NCBI GenBank assembly: GCA_036936605.1 | Contig: JAUPFV010000002.1 | Coordinates: 316,092,893-316,156,892, forward strand | Origin: Limnanthes douglasii subsp. nivea | Taxonomy: Eukaryota; Streptophyta; Magnoliopsida; Brassicales; Limnanthaceae | Direction: 5' to 3' | DNA length: 64,000 nt | Part shown: positions 45,468 to 57,776 of the stretch, in pieces | Layout of the letters: every line of letters starts with the position of its first letter | Position numbering within the stretch: position 1 is the stretch's first letter | Notes under the pieces: generated by a model | The model's input: the letters and a program-made list of their open reading frames with translations, nothing else | Database searches by the model: none | Told to the model about the DNA's origin: nothing | Made by a program: the position numbers and the translations under genes

Positions 45468-46840
45468 ATGTCTAAAAAAATAAAAAAATTCATAAATAAA
45501 GATTCATCATCATATAGGACGAGTGAACCAAGTGAGCCAGAGCCCTTCGTAAACGTACCTCGAACGAAAATATCAGCAATGGATTTATAATAGAGACAAG
45601 AGGCGCAAGTATTGCAGATGACTTGACACGAGGATTTCCCCCACCACCACCAACATCAGAGTCAGAGGTAGAGGTAGAGTCAAAGGCTGAGGCGGAGGCT
45701 AAACCAGAGGATGAGGCAGAGCATAGATAGATATACAAAGGGAGGTAGAGCTAGAGGGGGAGCAAGTCAGAGGAGGATGCAGAGGCCAAGTCTGAAAAGG
45801 AAAAAGAAAGATACCTTTCGTCAAAAGCGGAATGATTTGAAGAAAACTTCATCGTATACCGATATATTATAAGTGCATCACTAATCATACAATGTACAAC
45901 ATATACAACGAGTTAGTAAGTATTTAATGTGTTCTTTACAATTATATTATGTTTATTCCAAACTATACTAAATATATTTGTGTTGTTGGTTTGTAAGAGA
46001 ACCATGACGATACATAATTTTGATTTTACAATGACCATAATGTGATGCGTAAATGAGACTTGAGCGGTCAAGAATTTGTTTTGAGATGCATTGACAATAC
46101 AGTGTTCGGACCATTGCGGAAAATATTGATCGATTGGTGTTTGAAATGGCCTTTTTTATGAGTGTTGGTAGAGAGATGACATCCGAGACCAATAATTTCC
46201 ATTTATAATTTGGAGAGATGACAGTGTCTTTAGATGATTTCACCTGTATTACAGGTCTTCATGCCCAAGGATGACTCATCCACTTAACTAACAAACAGTA
46301 ATAAAGATGTCACAACTATAACGATAGTAGAGTTTTTTTGTGATGGAAGTAAACATAGTAAAACTCGAGATGGATAAAGGTCATGGTAGGGTCATTTAGA
46401 GAACATGGTTAATGGATATATTTATTCGAGCGTTACTGAGACGAGTTCAGTTATAATACAAATAAATTGAGTTACATGTGAGCGTATATTATATATATAT
46501 ATATATTTTCAACTATTATGTTTGCTGACAATACCGAGGCATATATTAATGTCGATTGGTTGAATACCATCCAAAATTTAGACACATTGAGCGAGTAAAC
46601 ACATGGGGTGCACAATCTAGATGAAATATATAATGCCTTGCATTTGGGATGTCAACATGCTACCAATAAGATGAACGAGTTTATCGCACTGCTAGAGTGT
46701 TGGGTCTACGACCATTTCCCTAGATTCCAACCATCATGTTGGCATGCGTATGAGCCATATATGCCTCGTTTGCGTGCATGGATTCCATATTATCTAAATT
46801 CTATAATAGATAAACATTACATACAAAACATTTAGTCTAA
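45468..46840 (+). pseudogene. second plant mobile domain (PMD) gene, heavily decayed
   Basis: A start-like MSKKIKKFINKDSSSYRTSE is followed by a low-complexity acidic stretch. PMD blocks can then be read across several frames: LRCIDNTVFGPLRKI near 46080, GEMTVSLDDF-like sequence near 46210 (including CITGLHAQG), and NALHLGCQHATNKMNEFIAL plus CWVYDHFPRF at 46627-46730, then PYMPRLRAW. The order is the same as in the PMD gene of the MULE at 12288-14306, but many stops and shifts show greater age. It lies left of a minus-strand MULE transposase relic (49.9-50.8 kb), the same layout as in the younger MULE. Confidence 0.7.
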
Positions 46841-47744
46841 GCTGTTTACTTGTATGGTCTAAAAGCTACCGAGGTTTGTATAAGATAGTATTTTAAATAT
46901 ATAGTACTTACGCTATATATATATGATAACACTTTCATCATTATACTAAAAATCATATTATAGTCGTAGATTTTTTGATCGATTAGAGGGTTTGAGAAAG
47001 TGACATGTTTTAATTATGTTATCACGTGAGAAATAAAGTAAAGTTGTATCATCCCAAACATGTACTTCAGAAACTAGTCCATATCTAATGTGCATCGCCA
47101 AACCCTAGAAATACCTTAAGAATGAGAGGTATAAAAGTGAACTAAAATACAAAATGGAAGAAATAAGTTTGGATACATTAACATGATAATCTTCTACTGG
47201 AAAAAAAGAGAGGTACACTAATGGTTCCAAGATTCAATATTCATACTACGAATGTAAAGTATGATAGCTATATTTGAAACTTTCTTTGGTATATTATATA
47301 ACCTATTCATGTTGATGAAGTACATATATTTCCAAAGACCTGATATAAAAAAGCTGAAAAGAACTTGTATGCATTACCTAAGAAGATAATCAATAAATAC
47401 AAAAGAAGGTTTCCAGATATGACCTTCAGCGAGTTGACAGAAGAAGTGGGGAAACATTGAGATTATGCAAGTCGTATATATCCGACTATGGTCATTATGT
47501 CTTTAGATGTATGTTTTTGGATTTTTGGATGTTATGTGACTAGGATAATTATGTAAACATATGTTTTTTTGGATTTTATGTTATATGGATGTTATGTTTT
47601 TTTGATAATAAATATTTTATGTATCAAGTTATTTCTTTTTATATATTTGAGATGTTGTTTTCATATTGGTTCATGATACTAATTCTTTATTATTTTTAAG
47701 TATTACAACTAATATCAATTGGATTGATCAAAATCAATTGTTAA
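46841..47744. other. decayed tail of the second PMD-MULE relic
   Basis: There are several short plus-strand frames (for example ALPKKIINKYKRRFPDM near 47380) but no clear domain. By position this may be the C-terminal part of the PMD relic. No gene is supported. Confidence 0.3.
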
Positions 47745-48145
47745 AAAATAGTAATTGATGTCGACTAACCCCGTCAACATCAACTGCCTCTGTAACTGTA
47801 TCAAAGGTTTAACAAGTAGTCATATACAATGGATGTCTACCAACCCCGTCGATATTAGGTATTATGCTACATAATTGGTTTTAGATAAAACTTTATTTTT
47901 GATGTTGGACACCTAATGTTAACTAATCACGTTGATATTAGGTGTTTAAGTATTATTTTAAACACATAATATTGACCAACTTTATCGATATTAGGTGTTT
48001 TACTGATTTTTTAAGTATATCAATTAAAATACTGGTTTTTTATGTTAGTCACCTAACGTTAACCAACCCCATCGACATTAGGATCAAAATTATTTTTTTA
48101 TAAAAACTGAGTATCGATACATCCCATCGACACGAGGTGTTATGC
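47745..48145. repeat. spaced array of palindromic TTAGGTG/CACCTAA units
   Basis: About six related units occur every 60-80 bp (near 47755, 47829, 47909, 47966, 48050 and 48110). Each has an (A/G)ACCAACCCC(G/A)TCGA-like core flanked by CACCTAA(T/C)GTT on the left and ATTAGGTG on the right, so most units are imperfect palindromes. No coding frame is present. Confidence 0.7.
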
Positions 48146-48599
48146 TATTTTTTTTATAACTTAAACAACTAAATTGGTAAGGTTTTTTTTGTTTTAATTT
48201 CAAACTTATATTATTTGAACTAAACGATATCATTTATTTTTACATAGTTTTCAAATAGATAAAGTTAAGTTATAACAAACTTAAATTACAACAAAATAGA
48301 GTTTTGAAGTAGACATTTTTAGTATTTGAAAAGGTTTATCACTCTATACTTTTTCTTAATTACTTCGTGAAGTTGAATATATTTCCCAATACTATTGAAT
48401 AATAGATCTATTCATCCAAAATTCTCTTCTTGTACATATGATTTCCAACCAGGATGAATGATATGTAGTGACGCGTTTGGATGGATCATTACCTGTTAAA
48501 TCAATATGAACAATATTATAAAAAAAATTATTGTACAATACATAATACTCAAATTAATTTTTTTTAAAATATTACGTTAAGAACATGATTCATATTTGG

Positions 48600-48995
48600 T
48601 GTAGTTTATTTCCGTCTGAGGGTAATCTCGTAAAGTATTTTTGATGTTTTGTAGAATTTAATATTTAGGGTGGTGAGTAGAGAGATAATTAAGTTGTGTG
48701 CTAGTAATAAATTTTGATTACCCTCATTAATGAAAGTGGTTGGGGTATTTATACTTAATTACTGACCCATGGGCTTATTGGATCGGATCATGAAGTCAGG
48801 TCAAATTTAAGGATCCATTAGTAATCTGGTTTGAAGTGACTAGCAGCTAGCTCAGTTAACATTTAATATATTCGTCCTGTTCGGAGTTTTTATAATAGTG
48901 GTCATGGTCTGAATTTCCCATCGGATTAAGTTAAGACACAGTAGCTCAAATATCCGAACTCATTAACATTCACGTGAGCGATATAAACCTATTTT
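48600..48995 (-). repeat. solo LTR of the same family as the minus-strand Tat element
   Basis: The sequence runs parallel to the split 5' LTR (11322-11593 plus 19567-19693) from TGTAGTTTATTTCCGTCTGA to TAGCTCAAATATCCGAACTC, about 395 bp. It is not associated with any internal retroelement sequence. Similarity is high enough that a young family is likely. A clean 5-bp target duplication was not established. The orientation is given relative to the element at 4225-19693. Confidence 0.8.
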
Positions 48996-49899
48996 ATTTC
49001 CGTGATAGAAGACAGTGGAAAACATTTGAGAGATAAATAAGTTTTTGAGACACATAGAGAAAATAAACACACGATGCATTTATACACGGTCGAAATGACG
49101 AAACAACTGTTGGGCACTTCCATCAAATTCTTGAAGCCGACAATCATATAAAATCATTTGAGCCTCTTTAGCTCCATCAAAGAAGGTCATACCCATTCAC
49201 TTCTAAAAAAAGAGCGAGCTATAATAATAAAAATACAATAAAAATCAGGTTTCATATCTGTTACCTCGAAAATGAATATAATCATAAACACAAGAAGTTG
49301 TTTGAGAAAAAACAACTTTTCTTTAATTTTTTGGCATTTGGGGTTTGGATTTTTTAGATAAAGTAATTGTTTTGGTTTGATTTGCTAATATTCTTACGTG
49401 CTTGAAATTGTTTTTCCGGTTAGAGGGGTTTATTTCAAGGGTGTTCTCTTGCTATATGTTTGTTAGATGACATGCTCAAAATGTGATTTCTCATCTTTCG
49501 TCAAAATATCATTAGTATTTTTTTCACATCATTTCGTTTTCACTGGTTCTTTGGGGGACCAACTTGGATATATTTGGGATCAAGCACTTAATTGTTTTAG
49601 ATAATATGTAAAATTTCTATTTCAGATCACTCAGAGACTAAACTAATCATTTTTAAGAAATCTTTATCAACATAATTATCTTCACCGCATTCGTCTTTTC
49701 ATAACAAAGTTTATAGTTTACCACATTTTGTTGATCATAGTATAAGTCATAATATGACACTATATTACCATTATAATTATCACACATGCACACGACAACC
49801 TATGCCCAAATCAAACAACACATATACACTATATTTTGGAAATATCATTTTTAGTCTTCATGTATTCTTTTAACATGAGTTTAAGACATGTCTCACTGA
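48996..49899. other. AT-rich interval without a supportable gene
   Basis: No conserved frame was found. By position between the second PMD relic and the transposase relic it may be part of the same old MULE, for example its SWIM or OTU region, but I could not read such motifs. Confidence 0.35.
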
Positions 49900-50900
49900 T
49901 CCTTTCTTTAACCTCTTTAGTTACGACATTTTTATATGCAAAATTAGAGACTATTTTTATATTTCTTGAACGTATTTTATCTTCATTTTTTGAACACTGA
50001 GAGAAGCGTGAACCTTCAACTATTTTACTTCAAAGTTTAGTCAGCTCATCCAACAAATTGCTTTAATGATGAATACGCACCTTCCGTAACAATAATAGTT
50101 TCAAAGTATTAGTTTGTCTATGTTACTTGAATATCACTTACATATGTAAGGATACATGATCATACTCGTTAGTTGTCGTGTTATCATAGTGCTTGACAAA
50201 GTTAGTTGGTGCATATAAGAATATTTTATCGTACAGTTTGAACCACGATGTTTTAGCGTACTGCAACGTCATAAGATATGCTTTATACGTATCTTTCATT
50301 TTTTATATGTTTGTATATAACTCAAAAGCCTTTTTCGAATACAAACCATAATTTTAAGAAGCAATAAACTTGTCCGATATTTTTCCTTATTCAAATAATT
50401 TCTTAGTATATGCAATAATATTTTGGTTTATATGCCTCTTGCATAGTAATGTATAGCTTATAAAAATATCATCTCTTTCATTTTGGTTTATATGCCTCTT
50501 TCATTTTTATATGTTTGTATATAACTCAAAAGCCTTTTTCGAATACAAACCATAATTTTAAGAAGCAATAAACTTGTCCGATATTTTTCCTTATTCAAAT
50601 AATTTCTTAGTATATGCAATAATATTTTGGTTTATATGCCTCTTGCATAGTAATGTATAGCTTATAGAAATATCATCTCGATTGCGCTCATAAAAACCAA
50701 TCCTTATATGTCAGTATAAAAATAAATAGTGCACTTATTTTATTTTATGAGCAATTGAAGATGATTTGTTGACCAACCAAATTTTTCGCAGCTCAATATG
50801 TTAAACTTGATAACGTAATCCCAATGATTTTAAACACTGGAATTTTATAACTCCTTATTTTGTATATAATATCCAAAAATTAGAAACTGAGTGAATGTAT
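49900..50900 (-). pseudogene. second MULE transposase relic
   Basis: On the minus strand the following pieces align with the transposase at 17600-18100: YTLLCKRHINQNIIAYTKKL, KISDKFIAS, NYGLYSKKAFELYTNI, TYKAYLMTLQYAKTSWFKLY, then TNFVKHYDNTTTNEY and EGAYSSLKQFVG. Their counterparts there are LLCTWHISKNIL, YGYVAEANTFESY, CFAYVMDSWITKYGDKF, TNTIKHYGQTTTNR and AEGAHSSLNNILG. Stops and a 204-bp tandem duplication disrupt it. It lies to the right of a decayed PMD gene and on the opposite strand, exactly as in the younger MULE. Confidence 0.75.
50297..50679. repeat. 204-bp-offset tandem duplication inside the transposase relic
   Basis: The segment 50297-50475 recurs almost unchanged at 50501-50679 (for example TTTTTCGAATACAAACCATA and AACTTGTCCGATATTTTTCC). 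The near-identity means the duplication is recent relative to the decay of the host relic. Confidence 0.9.
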
Positions 50901-51513
50901 TTTGAAGGTTGATTAATGTCGGATGAGAAAAAAAATGTTATTACTTCAAACCCTTTAGTTTTTGCCCGATACCAGACAACATAGTTGTTTTCTTTTAATT
51001 TATCCAACTAAAATTACATGTTCGTCTTGCTGCATATCTCCAACGTATGATGTTTCTTTTTGGATTATAAATATTACGTATGTTAGATATGTTTCCGAGT
51101 TTCTCATTCCTCAACCCCAATTAAAACGTCCCAAAGACGGGAACCAACAATTGAAAAATTCATTCCTAATATTTCTTCGTTTCTTTTACACATTCTCACT
51201 CTTGGACATACTTCTAAGAAGTCTGCAGAGTCATTGTTATGCGTTATCACATAACTGTTAGATTAATCTAATTTTAACTTGAATGAGATAAGCTCTTAGT
51301 GAAAACGGACAATAAAATCTTTGTCCCTTGCGGTATTATCTTGACAAAAGGTTTAGTATGTAATTTCCTATTATGTCCGTAATTTTTGCAAGCAAATATT
51401 ATTCTCGGGGTTCTTCCAGTTTTCATGTTATTGACTAACTCTTATGAATCATGTAATATAGACTTATCCATATGATATACTTATTATATAAGTTAAGATT
51501 TAGTTTTGTGAGG
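50901..51513. other. right end of the old MULE relic or flank, no gene
   Basis: The longest open frame (50962-51261, plus) shows no family resemblance and lies opposite the expected N-terminal part of the transposase relic. No terminal repeat could be identified. Confidence 0.35.
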
Positions 51514-52386
51514 TGTAGGCTAGAGGTAACTCGTCAACAAAGGTACCGCCAAAGGACTACATGGGCCAAATATGGATCAAACGAAGACATATATAGGTAA
51601 GAACTGTTGGATCCTCTCAAGATTTATGTGGCTAATAGTGCAAATATGTTTTCTGGAACTCAAAGGCAACCTTGGATGTAGACATGCGAGTTGTTTTCGA
51701 CTAGGCTAAATACCTGAACCGAAGCTGTTCGCCAAAGCTATATGAGCTGAAACTTTAATATTGATGGACTTTTTTTATTTGTTCAGGTTTCCTATTTAAT
51801 TTGGTTTTGTATTAATTGGATTTCCTATTAATTGGAATTTTTATTTAATTGAGGTTTCCTATTATTTTGGATTTTTAATTTATAAGATTTCTTATTTTAA
51901 AAGATTAAGGATTAATTATAACCATTGATTGATAGGATTTAATCCGGAGAATCTATTGAAGAATTAGGGTTGTCCATAAGCCTATAAATAAAAGAAGAAA
52001 CACAGAGCTAAGGTTTCATGGTGTGAGTGATGACTTGAGTAACGAGTCTGTATTTTCTCTAGTAAGAGGAAGATCTGGACTTTTAAAAAAATAAGTGAGG
52101 TGAGAGATATACACTAAATAAATATATTAATGAATAATGTTACTTTTGGAAATTATGAGAGTTTTTAAAAAGAAATTGATTGAATTATTTATGTTTAAAT
52201 ATTATTTCTATAACGCATATGTTACCAAAAATAGAGCATTCGTTTCCCGTGGATGTGGGATTATTTCCACAATGCGAACCATGTTAAATATTATATTGTG
52301 TACTTGTTTTTCTTTAAGCTTTCTTTTATCTTGTTGTTTCCATCGAACATAATTTTTTTTGTCTTTAGACAATCGGAATCCCAACA
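51514..52386 (+). repeat. 5' LTR of the copia element
   Basis: 873 bp, starting at TGTAGGCTAGAGGTAACTCG and ending CCCAACA. The promoter-like GCCTATAAATAAAAGAAG near 51979 is conserved with the 3' LTR (GCCTATAAACAGAAGAAG). Confidence 0.85.
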
Positions 52387-52959
52387 AGTAGTGCAGTGAA
52401 TATGGATCAACAAGGAATAAAAAGTAGATTGACCGGTAATATGAGGGTTTATGATAAGATCTCATCTGGAAACTAAAAAGCCATAAAAATAAGTTGATAA
52501 AATTGCTATGCTTAGTGTGTGACTCGGTAGTTTAGGATTAGGAGTAAAAAAAGATTCATAAAGCTTAGCCTAGAAACAGTTGGCAGATCAAATAAATTTA
52601 ACTGCTAGATAATTAAGGTTAAAGTTTACATAGTATAAAATGAATTAAATACTGTTATCTATGAGAAATTTACACAGGTTGATATCGTGGTACTGTCTAA
52701 ACCCATAACACCCTCATATTGAACTTGAGAGATGAGGTGATGCATGAGGTATCTAAATAGCCTACGATGTTGGGGGATATAGAATCGGGTGGGGTGATCT
52801 ACATAAAGAAGGATTTGGTGAACATATAATATCTCAAGAAACAACTTTACACGTTGTATATAAATAGTAGCAAAGTAATTTGAAGGTACTTAGATGATTA
52901 CAAGATAATCATACTCGACTTGAATATAGTTAGTATGTGGGTGAAGGAAGAGGATCAAC

Positions 52960-55400
52960 CAATCATCTTACCAAAATCTATGTAAAAGGTGTACGAAGAA
53001 TTTGTGGACATCATGCTCTACAAAAAATATTCCCTTATGATTGCAGATGGTACTACAATTTAGAAGCTGAGCTTTTGTGAAAGTTGTGTATTGGGTAAGA
53101 GCGAATGGGTGAAGTGTCCTCCCATCAACCGGGTAACCAATAAAGTGTTTAATTATGTTCATTCAGGTCTTGGGGTTCGACATGTAAATATACAAGAGGT
53201 GGTGCAACTTAATGTCGCAAATAGATGATTATTCCAAGAAAGTATGGGTTATACTTTTTAAGTTTAATAATGAAGTTTTTTCTTACTTTGTGTTGGAAGA
53301 TATTGGTAGAGAATCAAACCGGGAAAGTGTTGAAGAAACTTTAGATTGATAATAACTTAGAATATGTAAACAAAGAGTCCATTAGCTATTGTGCAAAACT
53401 TGGCATTTCTAGACACCAAACCGTGAGTGAGACTCTCCAACAGGATGGGCTTGTTGAGAAATTTATCAAGAGTATCCAGATGTGTTGCGTATGCACATAT
53501 GAAGCAAGACAAGCTTTGACAAAGAGAATTAAATTGTTTGTTCCTCGGCTATTCAGAAAGAGTAAAATGTTATAGGTTATTGTGCATTGAACCGGGACGT
53601 CAGAAGTTTGTGATAAGTATGAATATGATTTTCAATAAGGAGGACATGTCATTGAAGAAGGTGGTAGAGACTTAACCTAGCACTATTGAGAATAGATGTA
53701 AAGTTAATGATGGGTCTTATCTAAAAAGTAAAGATGGAGATACTTCTCTCGAAGATATTTAGGATATGGTTTGGATTTGGCTCGTATAGAAGAAGTTTAA
53801 CCACTAATAAGGGTTTGGTGTTCTAGGGAATTCAGATGATCAAACTAGAGAGTAACATGATCTTGATGGTTATTAATCGACGATGGATAGAGCACGAAGA
53901 CCAATAAAACAACCACAAATGTATGGTTTTATCGATATAATTATCTATGTTTTCTAAAATGAAATGCAATGAGATGTTTTTAATTCTAAAAACTATCACG
54001 ATGGTATCATGAGCAGTGATAAAGAAAATGGCCGACAACCATGAGAGAATGACTAAAATCTCTTATGAATATGAACACTTGGATTCTTGTAAAATAGCCA
54101 AAGAGTTAGAAACTTGTTGGGAGTAAATGGAAATTTTAAAATAAGTCATGTATTCTTCATATGAAGTTATCTAGATAGAAGGTTAGGTTGGTGTTTAAGG
54201 GTTTTACGTAAAAGAAGTATGTTTATTTTAATAAGATATTATGATCAGTTGTGAAATAAACCTCCATAAGGGGATTTATTGTAAGTTGTTGCTAAATTTG
54301 ATATAAAGTTAGATTAACTGTATATTAGTACTGACTTCGTACATGGTAAATTAAAAAAGATAATTTATATGTGTTAGCCGAAAGAGTTTTAATAAGGGAA
54401 GGAAAATGATGTGTGTTTGTTGAAAAGACCTCTCTATGGGCTAAAATAATCATCAAAATAGAAAATAGAAAATTTTATTCTCTTATGATATCCATCAATT
54501 ATGTCTATAACTGCTATAACAATTATGTATATTGGAATGGAGTAAGATACAAAGATAGACAAGTCTTATTGTTGTTGTGTGTGAATGACATACTAATAGT
54601 TGGAAGAGATATGAAGAAGATTGACATGATGAAGACTCAACTGAAAAGAGAGTTTGAGATGAAGAATACATGAGAGGTTAAGAGGATACTTCGATTTGAT
54701 ATCAATATGAACTACCAAAGGGTATTTATTCTTATCTCATCAATAATAAAAAAATTCTTCATGTTCGAAGCCAAAGTGATTGGAACTCTCATTGGTTCCC
54801 AATTCAAAATTAGTGTAACTCAAGAAGAAATTTAAGTTGCGAATATGAATCATATGATGGAGGTACCTTATGCCAATGTTATTGCTAACATTATTTATGT
54901 TTTGATTTGCACGAGTCTTGATATTGCTTACATCATAAGTATATTAAGCAGATTCATGTCAAATCTGAAAAATTTGCATTGTCATGCACTCAAGTGTCTC
55001 ATGAGATAATTGAAAGGGTTCGATTGTTGTAGAGATATGTGGAGTTTAATTATGAAGGCTCCCTTGACACAAAGAATTCTATTTGATGTTATCTATTTAT
55101 TGTTCTTGAAAGAGTGGTTACATAGAATTTTGTATACAAAAGGTCATTGTTTTGTCATCTATGGAAACCAAATATATAACTGCTACAAAGCTATGAGTAA
55201 AATTATTTGACTGAATAGATTGTTGAGTGAACTCACTGGTGTGGAGCAAGATGTGGTTTTGTTATGTGATAACACTAGTGCCCTTTATTTAATGAAGAAT
55301 ACAAATTTATATGAGCGAACTAAACGCGTAGATATCAAGATGTACTTCATCCAAGACGTGATAGAGAGAAAAAGAGCAAGGGAAGGTGGTTAAAACTGAT
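52960..55400 (+). pseudogene. copia polyprotein relic (pre-integrase, integrase, RT, RNase H)
   Basis: Readable blocks in order are a GAG-pre-integrase segment at about 53045-53160 (KLSFCESCVLGKSEWVKCPP-like) and integrase pieces at 53230-53480. RT pieces lie near 54370-54660: RPLYGLK, then VLLLLCVNDILIVGRDMKKI with VND in place of the catalytic VDD, then KREFEMKN. An RNase H tail is at about 55230-55360 (LLCDNTSALYLMKN, ERTKRVDIKMYFIQDVIE). Many stops and shifts rule out function. The gag part between the 5' LTR and 52960 is too worn to read. The Asp to Asn change at the RT active site would by itself abolish activity. Confidence 0.8.
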
Positions 55401-55571
55401 AGTGAAGAAAATCATTTGGATTCTCAGATCAAGGTATTTTTTATTTCAAAGCTCACAAATTGCATTAGACTTATTTAAGTCTGGAATGGTGGTGAGTTGG
55501 TCTCTAAAGAGTAGAACGTTAGATACAACAAACGTTACATTTTTTATAAGCCTAGGTGGAGCATTATTAGG

Positions 55572-56523
55572 TGTAGTCTAGAATTAACTCATCAACTGAG
55601 GTACTGCCGAAAGACTACATGGGTCAAATATGGATCATTTGAATACATGTATATGCATAAATAGTCGGATCCTCCGAAGACAGGGTTTTGGCCAAAAATT
55701 GGGTCTAAAGACGTTTCCAGGATTTTAAGGCAAGGTTGACCAAAGACATGTTGGTTTTTTTCTACTGGGCTGAAGACCATAACCAAATGAGTAGAGATTA
55801 AAACGAAAGTGTTTTTTTCGTTAACCTGTTTTGCAGCTGTCTGACAAAGATACATGAACTGAAGCTTCCATACTATTTGGCTTAAGTTCTTGATCGAACT
55901 GGGTTTCTTTTATTTGACAGGGTTTCCTATTTAATCGGGCTTCCTATTTGATTGAGTTTCCAATTAATTGTATTTATATTTAATTGATTTTTTTTATTAA
56001 TCTGGCTTTCCTATTTATGAGGTTTCATATTTCAAAGGGTAAGGCTTTCTTACAATATTCATTAATGAGATTTAATCTGGAGTGTCTGTTGCAGAGTTAA
56101 GGTTTTCTTTAAGCCTATAAACAGAAGAAGAAACATAAAGCTAGGATTTTGTGACGTGAGTGATGAGGTGAGTAACGAGTTTGTATTATTTCTAGTGAGG
56201 TAAAGCTCTGGTATTTTAGATAAAGAAGTGAGGTAAAAAGATAAATAATGAATATAGGGTTCTTTGAATAATATTATATTTTTAAACTATGAGAGTTTTG
56301 TAACAGAAAATTATTGAACCCTTTATGTTTAGAGAGTCTTTATGTAACCTCATTGTTAATAAAAACAAAGTATTTGCGGCCTGTGAACGTAGGGTAATTT
56401 CCATAATTTGAACCACTTTAAATATTGTATCGTGTCGTTGGTTTTTTTAAGCTTTATTTTATCTTGTTGTTTCCATTTAACATGAAACTTTTTTTTTGTC
56501 TTTGAACGATCGATTTCCTAACA
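55572..56523 (+). repeat. 3' LTR of the copia element
   Basis: 952 bp, starting TGTAGTCTAGAATTAACTCA and ending TTCCTAACA; homologous to 51514-52386. Confidence 0.85.
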
Positions 56524-56595
56524 AGTATAATACATCAAAATAATGAATACGTGCAAAACATCTTCATACATTGTTGGTTTTACAATGGTATCATT

Positions 56596-56824
56596 TGTTA
56601 AGGTGACGAGCAAAGTCCCACATCCCACATCGGTTAAACATAGGAAGGATCAATGGTATATATGTGAGAACATATCTCAACTAGTAAGAGGCCTTTTGGA
56701 AGTGGACCAAAAGCAAATCCGTGAGGGTTTTCGAGCCCAAAATGGACAATATCATACTAGTGTGGAGATCAGTTTTTATTACTTATATAAGGAGACAAAA
56801 TATACGGTACCCATATTCCCTACA
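56596..56824 (+). repeat. TRIM LTR 1
   Basis: Contains ATCCCACATCG (56622-56632) and TATATAT (56657-56663), 24 bp apart, a layout like plant snRNA promoters. The end CCCTACA is followed by AA and a primer site. Confidence 0.9.
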
Positions 56825-56826
56825 AA

Positions 56827-56839
56827 TGGTATCATAGCC
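56827..56839 (+). other. TRIM primer-binding site 1 (initiator tRNA-Met)
   Basis: TGGTATCATAGCC two bases after LTR 1; one mismatch to the usual TGGTATCAGAGCC. Confidence 0.85.
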
Positions 56840-57173
56840 AGACTTAGAGAACGCAATGTGGTGGGTGATGTGGGTGAAATTCTCAGATGCTGAACAAGAA
56901 TGTACAAGCCATGCTCAAGATGATTGATCTACTCTAGAGATCCTAGTTTGGAGTGCCCGTGGCTCATCAAGCTGTGTGACTTGATTGGAGTATATCAAGA
57001 CCGTGGTACTTGATTGGAGTGACACTAAGGAACAAGACAGTGTGGTCTAATCGGAGGTGAGCAGTAACATCCGTAGTACCTCTATGGTTCAGGTAGCCCC
57101 AACCTGATTAGAGTGGGCGGATAGAAGTCAATCGAGAGAAGGCTAAGGTGGTACTTTGTTCGAGAGGAGGATT

Positions 57174-57408
57174 TGTTAGGGTGACGACCAAAGTCCCGCA
57201 TCCCATATTGGTTAAACATGGCAAGAATCAATGGTATATAAGTGGGAACATATCTCAACTTGAAGAGGCCTTCCGGAAATGGACCGAAACCAAAGCCGTG
57301 CGGGCCTTCGGGCGCCAAAGCGGACAATATCATACTAGTGTTGAGATCGTGTTGTTCTTACTTATATACAGAGGCGAAATATCCGGACCGAGCCCCCATA
57401 TTCCCAAT
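57174..57408 (+). repeat. TRIM LTR 2 (middle)
   Basis: Homologous to LTR 1 and LTR 3 but most diverged in the promoter word (CCCATATTGG). Its 3' end is altered (CCAATACG rather than CCTACAAA), so the border is approximate. Confidence 0.85.
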
Positions 57409-57411
57409 ACG

Positions 57412-57424
57412 TGGTATCAGAGCC
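57412..57424 (+). other. TRIM primer-binding site 2 (initiator tRNA-Met)
   Basis: TGGTATCAGAGCC, the consensus sequence, directly after LTR 2. Confidence 0.9.
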
Positions 57425-57776
57425 AGACCCAAACAGAACGCAATGGTGGTGAAATTCTTGAAGATCAAACATGAAGAACCAATAGCCATGCTCAAGTTGA
57501 AAGATCTGCTTTATACAACCTAGTTCAGAGTTCCTATGACTCATTGTATCAAGACAAGGCGACGAACTTGAATGGAGTGACGCCAAAGAACAGGTGGTGT
57601 GATCAATGGTAAGACCTAGTTCCGATCCTAGCTAAGGAATATGCAGGGTGGTCGAGTGAGCAGATAGATCCCACTCTAAAAGCTCTAGATGTCCGATAGC
57701 CCCAACACGATTAGAGTGAGCGGATGAAAGTCAATTGAGAGGAGGCTAGAGTGGTACTTTGTTCGAGAGGAGAATT

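Larger units (their letters stand above)
51514..56523 (+). mobile_element. Ty1/copia retrotransposon with both LTRs, decayed
   Basis: Two long direct repeats (51514-52386 and 55572-56523) begin TGTAG(G/T)CTAGA and end (C/T)CC(C/T)AACA. They share runs such as AAGCCTATAAA, GTGAG-GATGA and TTTTATCTTGTTGTTTCCAT. A purine-rich tract (AGGTGGAGCATTATTAG) precedes the right copy. Copia pol pieces lie between, integrase before RT. LTR divergence is large, so the insertion is old. No matching 5-bp target duplication was found. Confidence 0.88.

Noticed and set aside
56622..56663. A U6 or other snRNA gene at the USE/TATA motif
   Set aside because: The sequence downstream is not U6, U2 or any snRNA I recognise, and the motif recurs in all three LTRs of a retroelement.
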